8,892 nucleotides of DNA from Bacteroidales bacterium (lineage in GTDB: Bacteria > Bacteroidota > Bacteroidia > Bacteroidales > JAGOPY01). Below, one piece after another: positions 1 through 4,540 of this stretch. The notes under the pieces are model-generated. The model saw nothing but the letters and a program-made list of their open reading frames with translations, did not search any database and had not been told where the DNA came from. The position numbers were made by a program, and so were the translations under genes. The stretch is taken from the NCBI GenBank assembly GCA_030638325.1, contig DAOWEV010000180.1, positions 1 to 8,892 on the forward strand, in the 5' to 3' direction. The stretch's first letter is position 1. Each line of letters starts with the position of its first letter.

Positions 1-136
1 CCATTACTTTTCCCGATATGGTAAGTTGGGCATTGCTGATGGATGCTGATGCCAAAAAAAGGCTGAGACAAAAACATAAACTGAAGTAATTTATTCTTTT
101 GAACTTTTTCCCTGTCCTTTTACTTAGCATTGTCAT
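1..136 (-). CDS. Partial TonB-dependent-receptor-like exported protein (N-terminus only), probably thiamin-related
   Basis: An open minus-strand frame runs off the left edge. From the ATG at 136-134 (alternatives at 130 and 169) it reads a basic stretch (KRTGKKFKR), a hydrophobic core (FSLCFCLSLFLASASI) and a likely signal peptidase site SNA|Q. The mature start QLTISGKV is typical of the carboxypeptidase-regulatory-like or plug-proximal start of Bacteroidota TonB-dependent receptors. About 150-160 nt upstream lies a TPP riboswitch in the same orientation. In Bacteroidota, TPP riboswitches are known to control outer-membrane thiamin receptors, so a thiamin/TPP uptake receptor is the best inference. 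The start at 136 is preferred over 169 because a promoter-like box (158-165) overlaps the region just after 169, and because 136 gives a normal-length signal peptide. Only about 45 residues are present, so the family assignment rests on the export signal, the ISGKV motif and the riboswitch. Confidence 0.6.
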   Translation of the reverse strand, partial: MTMLSKRTGKKFKRINYFSLCFCLSLFLASASISNAQLTISGKVM

Positions 137-157
137 AGCAGTAGTATCTTTAAAAGT

Positions 158-188
158 CAAACTTACCATCCGCCTAAGGCAGATCAAA
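158..188 (-). promoter_or_regulatory. Possible second promoter between riboswitch and start codon
   Basis: The minus strand has TTTG (188-185), a 19-nt spacer and TAAGTTTG (165-158). This is the best combined -33/-7 match in the window. A transcript from here would begin near 151, about 15 nt before the ATG at 136, and would lack the riboswitch. It could be chance in AT-rich leader DNA. Confidence 0.3.
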
Positions 189-209
189 TTGGATGTTGTA
201 GAAATTCAA

Positions 210-278
210 TTCCCGCATAGCGGTTTCAATTCCTAATTCCTAATTCGAATTGACCAATAAGGAAGCTTATTGCGGGAA
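210..278 (-). promoter_or_regulatory. Candidate riboswitch expression-platform structure
   Basis: Within the leader, TTCCCGCA (minus strand, 278-271) is complementary to TGCGGGAA (217-210). It also abuts a local hairpin, CAATAAG/CTTATTG (272-255, 4-nt loop), that shares two bases with it. The long stem would enclose three AATTCCT-like 7-mers (228-248). There is no U-run typical of an intrinsic terminator, so any control is more likely at translation or by a long-range switch. The pairing is seen in the sequence; its regulatory role is inferred. Confidence 0.3.
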
Positions 279-290
279 GTTTATTTCTTT

Positions 291-361
291 ATCCCTTCGC
301 CGGCATTACCCGGATCAGGTTCAATGAGTATAATCTCAGCCCGTAATTTAGGGCACCCCTA
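291..361 (-). ncRNA. TPP (THI-box) riboswitch
   Basis: Read on the minus strand, the segment contains the canonical aptamer elements in order: GGGGTGCCC, a short helix closed by GGGC, CTGAGA (the thi-box core), then TGAACCTGATCCGGGTAA, TGCCGGCGAAGGGA. The P2/P3 helix is formed by GCCC and GGGC around an 8-nt segment; P4/P5 lie in the CCGG/GCCGGCG part. P3 is short, without the large insert some bacteria carry. A promoter box (377-384) sits just upstream, so the aptamer should begin within about 10 nt of the transcript start. It faces the partial exported-protein gene at the left edge and should reduce its expression when TPP is abundant. The expression platform would lie in 137-290. Confidence 0.95.
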
Positions 362-376
362 TTGGAAGTGTTTTTG

Positions 377-384
377 CAAAGATA
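377..384 (-). promoter_or_regulatory. Bacteroidota-type -7 box (TATCTTTG) for the TPP riboswitch transcript
   Basis: On the minus strand the box reads TATCTTTG, an exact match to the Bacteroidota TAnnTTTG consensus. It lies 16 nt upstream of the aptamer, giving a predicted start near 370, immediately before the riboswitch. The -33 element is weak (TTTC at 19-nt spacing). Confidence 0.6.
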
Positions 385-393
385 TGGAAAATA

Positions 394-456
394 GTTGAAA
401 GTTGAAAGTGAAAAGTTGAAAGATGGAAGACCGAAGTCGGAAGTCGGAAGACCGAA
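394..456. repeat. Phased 7-mer tandem array (9 units, GNNNNAA pattern)
   Basis: Nine consecutive 7-nt units lie in perfect phase: GTTGAAA, GTTGAAA, GTGAAAA, GTTGAAA, GATGGAA, GACCGAA, GTCGGAA, GTCGGAA, GACCGAA. The first G and the final AA are constant while the middle drifts, with no indels. It lies between the DUF434 gene's stop and the riboswitch promoter. No coding potential is apparent. Confidence 0.85.
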
Positions 457-492
457 GACGTGAAAAGTGAATGGTGCAGGGTGTAAATCTAA

Positions 493-525
493 AATCGTTA
501 ATCGTTAATCGGTTAATCGTTAATC
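493..525. repeat. AATCGTT tandem repeat abutting the DUF434 stop codon
   Basis: Four near-exact AATCGTT units (one with an extra G) plus a partial unit end 3 bp before the stop codon of the minus-strand DUF434 gene (stop at 531-529). The period is 7, as in the neighbouring array, but the unit is unrelated. No terminator is visible here. Confidence 0.8.
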
Positions 526-528
526 AAT

Positions 529-1200
529 TTAGACATCTTCCAATGAGATAAATTCAGGTTTGAAATGAAATTCCAGCACATGGCGGGGCAGGTCGAAGAT
601 ATTTGTTTTGGCCCTGTCGATGATGGTGGAGTCGGAGCTTGCTATAATGCCTGTTTTTTGCTTTTCCAGGGTGTGGTCAACCGCTTCTGTCAGTATAGGG
701 AGTAATTCAATATCGTATGCCTGATTCAAGACCATGATACGCTTATATAATGCCTCGCTGTGAGTAACAGGTTCATCAATATAGATGCGGGATCCGGATA
801 ACGGAATGGAATCGAGATATTCAAACATGAGTCTGAGAGCCTTCTCAACCAGGGCTGTACGGAAGATCTTACCATGGACTTCGGATGCGTCCCTGAGGAA
901 CCCGTCAGCAGAGATATACACCTGGTTCCCGTTGAGGTAACTTCCGATGGTCAGTAAGACATTAAAGCCATCTATGAACATGATTGAAGTATCAGCAGGT
1001 ATTTGTCCGATGGATTTTGACTTGCGCGCTCCGGCCTGTTTTTGTGTTGTAATGCCCCGGAAAAGCATAGATCTCTCAATAGCACTCAGTGAATACCGCG
1101 TTCCGACCAGCTCAAGTACCTTCTTTTGAGGATATTTCTGTTCCAGCAAATACCGGTAATCTTTTACTGCTATTATGAAATTATCTGATAAGCGGCTCAT
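529..1200 (-). CDS. DUF434-type protein with PIN-like C-terminal domain
   Basis: This 223-residue protein begins with the helical DUF434-like segment (about residues 8-50: AVKDYRYLL, KYPQKKVLELVGTRYSLS, ERSMLFRGI), followed by a basic linker (residues 56-64). A C-terminal domain has IMFIDGFNVLLT (residues 73-84) and a later acidic site in IIASSDSTIID (185-195). IDGFN resembles the first metal-binding aspartate motif of PIN/NYN nucleases, and D190 could be a second acidic ligand. The two-domain layout fits the DUF434/COG2454 family, whose function is unknown to me; a nuclease or RNA-processing role is inference. It starts with ATG at 1200-1198, is divergent from aroQ with 135 bp between them, and has no export signal. 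Its 3' end touches a tandem array (493-525). I see no clear promoter box in front of it. Confidence 0.75.
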   Translation of the reverse strand: MSRLSDNFIIAVKDYRYLLEQKYPQKKVLELVGTRYSLSAIERSMLFRGITTQKQAGARKSKSIGQIPADTSIMFIDGFNVLLTIGSYLNGNQVYISADGFLRDASEVHGKIFRTALVEKALRLMFEYLDSIPLSGSRIYIDEPVTHSEALYKRIMVLNQAYDIELLPILTEAVDHTLEKQKTGIIASSDSTIIDRAKTNIFDLPRHVLEFHFKPEFISLEDV

Positions 1201-1208
1201 TTTTCGTT

Positions 1209-1216
1209 TACTTTTG
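1209..1216 (+). promoter_or_regulatory. TAnnTTTG promoter box for aroQ
   Basis: TACTTTTG matches the Bacteroidota -7 consensus on the plus strand, with no good -33 box. It predicts a start near 1223 and a leader of about 110 nt that would include both 8-mer arrays before aroQ. Confidence 0.4.
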
Positions 1217-1242
1217 TGGTTTTATTGGAAATGCGAAAACGT

Positions 1243-1273
1243 TTAAATGCTTAAATGCTTAAATGCTTAAATG
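1243..1273. repeat. TTAAATGC 8-mer tandem repeat
   Basis: Nearly four exact copies of TTAAATGC. The reverse complement, (GCATTTAA)n, differs at one position per unit from the array at 1291-1322, so the two arrays are an inverted pair. Confidence 0.85.
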
Positions 1274-1290
1274 TTAGTTATTGTCGCTAA

Positions 1291-1322
1291 TTTAATCATT
1301 TTATCATTTAATCATTCAATCA
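1291..1322. repeat. TTTAATCA 8-mer tandem repeat in the aroQ leader
   Basis: Four contiguous 8-nt units: TTTAATCA, TTTTATCA, TTTAATCA, TTCAATCA. The array ends 13 bp before the aroQ ATG. It can pair with the 1243-1273 array at about 7 of 8 positions per unit. Confidence 0.85.
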
Positions 1323-1335
1323 TTGTTGTAAGAAT

Positions 1336-1758
1336 ATGAAACTAATCATTATCAACGGCCCGAACCTGAACCTGACAGGGGAACGTGAGCAGCATATTTA
1401 TGGAAGCGACTCTTTTATTGATTTCCTGGAGGGCCTGAGGCGGTCATTTCCGGATGTGACTATTGATTATTACCAGAGCAATGTGGAAGGGGAGATCATC
1501 AATAAGCTTCAGGAGACGGGGTTCAGTTATGATGGCATCATACTGAATGCAGGCGGATATACGCATACATCAATAGCCATTTCGGATGCAGTAAGGGCTA
1601 TAAAAACGCCGGTTGTAGAGGTACACATTTCAAATATCTTTTCAAGGGAGGAATACAGGCAAACCTCACTGATCGCACCTCATGTGAAGGGGTTTGTTTC
1701 AGGCTTTGGACTGGATTCATATCGCCTGGCGATGGAGAGTTTTATTCCGGCCCGTTAG
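1336..1758 (+). CDS. aroQ: 3-dehydroquinate dehydratase, type II
   Basis: This 140-residue protein is the usual length for cytosolic type II dehydroquinase, which converts 3-dehydroquinate to 3-dehydroshikimate in the shikimate pathway. All signature blocks are present: NGPNLNLTGERE (residues 7-18), IYG with the catalytic Tyr22, YQSNVEGEII (46-55), NAGGYTHTS with Asn71 and His77, PVVEVHISN with His97, REEYRQ with Arg108, and GFGLDSYRLA near the end. Arg17 matches the flexible-lid arginine. The family often has NPGAYTHTS or NAGAYTHTS; the Gly-Gly here is a mild variant. The ATG at 1336 leads straight into the conserved N-terminal strand MKLIIINGPN, so the start is secure. It stands alone, divergent from DUF434, and overlaps the 3' end of the convergent glycosyltransferase gene by 17 bp. 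Confidence 0.97.
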   Translation: MKLIIINGPNLNLTGEREQHIYGSDSFIDFLEGLRRSFPDVTIDYYQSNVEGEIINKLQETGFSYDGIILNAGGYTHTSIAISDAVRAIKTPVVEVHISNIFSREEYRQTSLIAPHVKGFVSGFGLDSYRLAMESFIPAR

Positions 1759-2770
1759 TGAAAAGAGATTGATCCAGCATAGAAAAGTTTGTTTTTTTCT
1801 GGATAAAGTGTTCCAATACGATATTTCCCCAATAAATCCTGGATACCCTTTGATGTTCTATCTTTTCCCTCTTTTCCCGAAGGGCCCCGAAATTCTTCCA
1901 GAAATCAAAATGGGCCTTGAAGACGGCAAAGAAGTCTTTAAATCCACCATCCACAAGAAACTTAAGAGAGGCCAGAAAGTCTAGGAAAAACCGTGCCATA
2001 AAAACCCGGGCGAGCCTTTTGCTCTGCAGGTTTTTATAAAGCATGATATTGTTGTTGCGGATATTCAGATAAGTTTTTTGAGCATTGTTTTTTGGCAAGG
2101 TACCTCCACCTATATGAAATACGGTTGAGGATGGACAGTACATCACTTTATAACCATAATTCTTCAGCCTCCAGCAGAAATCAATTTCTTCCATATGCGC
2201 GAAAAAATAATCATCCAGGCCTTTCATTTTATGATACACCTCAGCTCTCACAAACATGCAGGCCCCGGTGGCCCAAAAAATTTCTGTTACATCATCGTAT
2301 TGCCCATGATCTTCTTCAATGGACTGAAATAACCTTCCTCTGCAAAACGGATACCCGTATTTATCAATAAAACCACCGGCCGCACCGGCATATTCGAATT
2401 TTTCCGGGTTATGATAGGAACGGATCTTTGGCTGACAGGCAGCGATCAAAGGGTCACTTTCCATCAAGTCGATAACCGGCTGGATCCAGTTTAGCGTAAC
2501 TTCCAGGTCCGAATTAAGCAGCACGTAATAATCGGCCTCTATCTGTGCAAAGGCTTTATTGTATCCTTCCGCGAAACCATAATTCTGATCAAGCCGGATG
2601 ACCCTGATACCGGGATAGTTCTCCTGAAGAAACTGCACGGAATTATCAGCAGAATCATTGTCAGCCACTATGACTTCAGCAACTTCTGTACTGTTTTCAA
2701 TGATGTTCGGCAGGAATCTTTCAAGAAACTGCCTGCCGTTCCAGTTTAATATAACGATTGCTATCTTCAC
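1742..2770 (-). CDS. Family 2 glycosyltransferase (WbbL/rhamnosyltransferase-like)
   Basis: This 342-residue protein has a GT-A fold of the GT2 family. It shows IAIVILNWNG at the N-terminus, VIVADNDSADNS (33-44), a nucleotide-sugar site YYVLLNSDLEV (81-91, with NSD as the DxD equivalent), a mid-domain WATGACMFVR (166-175), and MEEIDFCWRL (193-202), which supplies the acidic catalytic region. The hydrophobic-aromatic C-terminal region (about 255-295) may lie against the membrane. Relatives add rhamnose or similar sugars to cell-surface polysaccharides; the acceptor here is unknown. The start is GTG at 2770-2768: an in-frame TGA lies upstream with no ATG between, and the GTG directly precedes the KIAIVILNWN strand. 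A TATCTTTG box lies about 17 nt upstream. It is monocistronic, without other polysaccharide genes beside it, and its last codons overlap aroQ. Confidence 0.9.
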   Translation of the reverse strand: MKIAIVILNWNGRQFLERFLPNIIENSTEVAEVIVADNDSADNSVQFLQENYPGIRVIRLDQNYGFAEGYNKAFAQIEADYYVLLNSDLEVTLNWIQPVIDLMESDPLIAACQPKIRSYHNPEKFEYAGAAGGFIDKYGYPFCRGRLFQSIEEDHGQYDDVTEIFWATGACMFVRAEVYHKMKGLDDYFFAHMEEIDFCWRLKNYGYKVMYCPSSTVFHIGGGTLPKNNAQKTYLNIRNNNIMLYKNLQSKRLARVFMARFFLDFLASLKFLVDGGFKDFFAVFKAHFDFWKNFGALREKREKIEHQRVSRIYWGNIVLEHFIQKKTNFSMLDQSLFTNGPE

Positions 2771-2786
2771 AAGATCAAATATGCTT

Positions 2787-2794
2787 CAAAGATA
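2787..2794 (-). promoter_or_regulatory. TATCTTTG promoter box for the glycosyltransferase
   Basis: The box is an exact TAnnTTTG match on the minus strand, with a predicted start near 2780 and a leader of only about 10 nt before the GTG start. The -33 region is weak. Confidence 0.5.
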
Positions 2795-2837
2795 TAAAAA
2801 GCCTTTAATTTCAGAACTACTGAGCATATTTTTAATT

Positions 2838-2933
2838 TGAATGTTGGACTGTAGGACTGTAAGACTGTAGGACGGTAGGACTGTAAGACGGTAGGACTGT
2901 AAGACGGTAGGAATGTTGGAATGATGGAATGAT
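2838..2933. repeat. Twelve-unit phased 8-mer array (GGACTGTA type)
   Basis: Twelve consecutive 8-nt units lie in phase: TGAATGTT, GGACTGTA x2, AGACTGTA, GGACGGTA, GGACTGTA, AGACGGTA, GGACTGTA, AGACGGTA, GGAATGTT, GGAATGAT x2. Substitutions alternate between ACTG and ACGG and between G and A at position 1, and there are no indels. It lies upstream of the glycosyltransferase and downstream of the acyltransferase. Confidence 0.9.
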
Positions 2934-2950
2934 GTTACTTAAAACCCCCA

Positions 2951-3002
2951 TCCCTTCAGTCCCTTAGTACCTCCGTCCCTTCCGTCCCTTCAGTCCCTTC
3001 AG
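2951..3002. repeat. TCCCTTCAG 8-9-mer array, inverted relative to the previous array
   Basis: The units are TCCCTTCAG, TCCCTTAG, TACCTCCG, TCCCTTCCG, TCCCTTCAG, TCCCTTCAG. Its reverse complement reads GGGACTGAA/GGGACGGAA, close to the GGACTGTA/GGACGGTA units at 2846-2909, so the two arrays form an imperfect inverted pair around a 17-bp gap. Confidence 0.85.
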
Positions 3003-3086
3003 TCTCCCCATCGCCTCATCGCCTTATCGCCCCTTCGCCCTTTCGCCCCCTCGCCCCCTCTCAACTCTCAACTCTCATCTCTCAAA
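3003..3086. repeat. TCGCCYYN 8-mers merging into TCTCAAC 7-mers, entering a coding 3' end
   Basis: TCTCCCCA is followed by six phased 8-mers (TCGCCTCA, TCGCCTTA, TCGCCCCT, TCGCCCTT, TCGCCCCC x2) and four 7-mers (TCTCAAC x2, TCTCATC, TCTCAAA). The stop codon of the acyltransferase (3070-3068) lies inside the second 7-mer, so its last residues are encoded by repeat. Confidence 0.85.
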
Positions 3087-3946
3087 TGCTTCCACCTCCT
3101 ATGCGACCAAAGCCAGTTATCAGGCTGATTCAGGATAGCGTTTTCGAGGGCTTTCACATACTTCTCCATGATCTCATTTTCTTTCATTGATTTCGGATCA
3201 TCGGTGATCAGCGAAATGACGCCTGTATATTTGCCTCTCTCCCTGCGTTGGATATCAATAAACAGAACAGTAAAGTCGAGCGCTTTGGTTATCTTTTCAA
3301 TGCCTGAAAAAAATGGTGTGTCCTGGTTCAGAAAAGGGGTCCGGTAATTGATCTCCCCACCGGCAGGCGTCTGGTCGGCTGCAAAAACATTGAAAGTCAA
3401 CATCTCATTCCTGTTCCTGAGAAGTGTACGGAAAGTATCTTTATAAGGGATGGTGCCACCCCTGGTGATCCTTTGCCGGAGCTTTTTCACATAGCCATTG
3501 AACCTTTTGTCAGACAGTGGTTTCACGACGGCAAAGCCTTTTTCATCAGAGATCAGATCAAGCGCAGCACCCATCCATTCCCAGTTGCCACAATGACCGA
3601 TTGTAACGATGATGCTTTTGTTTTGAGAGAAAGCCTTTTTGAACAGATCGTAGTTCTCAAATGAAAACCTGCTCAGCAACTGGGCGGGTTTAATGCTTCT
3701 CCATTTGATGATCTCCAGCATAATATCTGCAAGGTTCCGGTAAAATTGCCTGACTATTTTCTGAATCTCCTGCTTACTTTTATCAGGAAATGAATTATGA
3801 AGGTTAGTATAAACTGTTGATTTCCTGTATCTCAAAACATAGCAAAGAACCAGATACAAGCCATCAGAAAGCCCGTAAATAAGCCTGAAAGGCAACCTGG
3901 ATATCATCCATGCCGAAACTGTAAAGATGTAGTATAATAAAGCCAT
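3068..3946 (-). CDS. LpxL/HtrB-like lysophospholipid acyltransferase
   Basis: From the ATG at 3946 the protein has 292 residues, the usual size for the lipid A late-acyltransferase-like family. It begins with a hydrophobic membrane anchor (ALLYYIFTVSAWMI), then VLRYRKSTVYTNLHNSFP, a family-typical block. The catalytic HxxxxE is HCGNWE (His118, Glu123), followed by ADQTP, PFLNQDTPFFSG and a C-terminal QPDNWLWSHRRWKH, all characteristic. It should transfer an acyl chain to lipid A or a related envelope lipid at the inner membrane's cytoplasmic face. A longer start at 3985 is open but lies directly against the TAnnTTTG box (3975-3982), so transcription would probably begin downstream of it; the shorter start is chosen. 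The C-terminal LRDES is encoded by the adjacent tandem 7-mer repeat, so the end of this protein has probably been altered by repeat expansion. Confidence 0.9.
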   Translation of the reverse strand: MALLYYIFTVSAWMISRLPFRLIYGLSDGLYLVLCYVLRYRKSTVYTNLHNSFPDKSKQEIQKIVRQFYRNLADIMLEIIKWRSIKPAQLLSRFSFENYDLFKKAFSQNKSIIVTIGHCGNWEWMGAALDLISDEKGFAVVKPLSDKRFNGYVKKLRQRITRGGTIPYKDTFRTLLRNRNEMLTFNVFAADQTPAGGEINYRTPFLNQDTPFFSGIEKITKALDFTVLFIDIQRRERGKYTGVISLITDDPKSMKENEIMEKYVKALENAILNQPDNWLWSHRRWKHLRDES

Positions 3947-3974
3947 ACGAATCGACCTTCTTTTAAGATGACTG

Positions 3975-3982
3975 CAAAAGTA
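3975..3982 (-). promoter_or_regulatory. TACTTTTG promoter box for the acyltransferase
   Basis: The minus strand reads TACTTTTG, matching TAnnTTTG. The predicted start is near 3968, about 22 nt before the ATG at 3946. It overlaps codons 2-4 of the longer open frame beginning at 3985, which argues against that start. Confidence 0.5.
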
Positions 3983-4024
3983 CAATGATTGTAACTATTT
4001 TAGGTGGTATTTTTTTCTCCTGAA

Positions 4025-4170
4025 AATCCTAAACACTAATTTCTAATCCCGATAGGTATCGGGATAAACAATATCAAAATTCAAATAACGAAATGTTCAA
4101 AACAAGGGATTTCCTATGGAACACACGGTTTTGAATTTTGTGTTTTTGTCATTTGGTATTGTTTAGGATT
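4025..4170. repeat. Imperfect inverted-repeat element 1, interrupted by a 20-bp palindrome in one arm
   Basis: The left arm begins AATCCTAAACA and ends near TTCAAAAC (4103). The right arm (4128-4170) read in reverse complement begins AATCCTAAACAATACC and ends AAATTCAAAAC. The left arm contains an extra segment carrying ATCCCGATAGGTATCGGGAT (4046-4065), flanked by TAAACA on both sides; the right arm has a single TAAACA. About 24 bp separate the arms. No ORF is present. Confidence 0.7.
4046..4065. repeat. 20-bp palindrome ATCCCGATA-GG-TATCGGGAT
   Basis: A perfect 9-bp stem with a GG loop. It has the same length and ATnCCGAT...ATCGGnAT frame as the palindrome at 4266-4285, with a paired change at position 3/18 (C-G here, A-T there). 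Confidence 0.85.
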
Positions 4171-4265
4171 AAGATATTCTATTTTAGTGTTTTATCAGAT
4201 AATTGCTAATGCGAATCAAGGGTTGAGATTATATTTAACCACGAAGGCACACAAAGGAATTCACA

Positions 4266-4285
4266 ATACCGATTGCTATCGGTAT
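4266..4285. repeat. 20-bp palindrome inserted in the left cassette arm
   Basis: ATACCGAT-TGCT-ATCGGTAT, an 8-bp stem. TCACAA lies on both sides (4261-4266 and 4285-4290), while the partner arm has one uninterrupted TCACAAAG. This looks like a filled site beside an empty site. Confidence 0.8.
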
Positions 4286-4317
4286 CACAAAGTATCCAAA
4301 GAAAAAATTTGATTTTT

Positions 4318-4443
4318 ATGAATATGGATATACACATAGCACAAATACTCACTTATTTGAAGCTTTCAGGATGTAAGTTAGGCTTATTGGCAAACTTTAA
4401 TGTCAAACTTTTGAAAGATGGTATTAAACGGGTAATTATATAA
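4318..4443 (+). pseudogene. C-terminal remnant of a GxxExxY-family protein
   Basis: A 41-codon plus-strand frame reads IHIAQILTYLKLSGCKLGLL then ANFNVKLLKDGIKRVII and stops. This corresponds closely to the conserved end of GxxExxY proteins (usually about 120-130 residues; PDDEXK-like fold), where IHxAQLLTYLKLSGxxLGLLINFNVPLLKDGIKRI is typical. About 85 N-terminal residues are missing, including the GxxExxY motif and the catalytic ELK-type residues. What precedes IHIAQ is repeat-like sequence from the left arm, so the gene has been internally deleted rather than cut by the window edge. The stop codon lies immediately before the right arm. It runs opposite to its neighbours. It could be translated as a 41-residue peptide from the ATG at 4318, but a non-functional relic is more likely. 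Confidence 0.8.
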
Positions 4444-4540
4444 TCCTTAGAGTGACTTTGTGATATCCTTTGTGACCTTTGTGGTAAAAAAAACTATTTC
4501 AACTCTTGATTCGCAATACCAATGATTTATGAGAAGCGGG

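Larger units (their letters stand above)
4203..4525. mobile_element. Inverted-repeat cassette enclosing a GxxExxY gene remnant
   Basis: The left arm (4203-4266) and the reverse complement of the right arm (about 4462-4525) align over some 64 bp with roughly 80% identity by eye. Shared blocks include GCGAATCAAG, GTTGA, ACCAC, ACAAAGG and TCACAA. Both arms consist of CACAAAG-type units: ACCACGAAGG, CACACAAAGG and TCACAAAG on the left, with matching copies on the right. Between them lies a plus-strand ORF matching the C-terminus of GxxExxY proteins. The whole reads as a degenerate cassette of about 320 bp inserted between two minus-strand genes. No transposase is present, so it would be a passenger or relic; mobility is inferred from the structure alone. 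Confidence 0.6.

Noticed and set aside
3..89. Plus-strand open frame ending in KHKLK and TAA, resembling the tail of a gene entering from the left
   Set aside because: The opposite strand carries a signal peptide plus ISGKV motif behind a TPP riboswitch and promoter, a far stronger case. The plus frame is its shadow.
394..525. CRISPR array
   Set aside because: Units are 7 bp with no spacers and no cas genes; they are simple tandem arrays.
3947..3985. Longer N-terminus (MYFCSHLKRRSIR) for the acyltransferase
   Set aside because: The codons coincide with the TACTTTTG promoter box, and the shorter start gives the usual membrane-anchor N-terminus.
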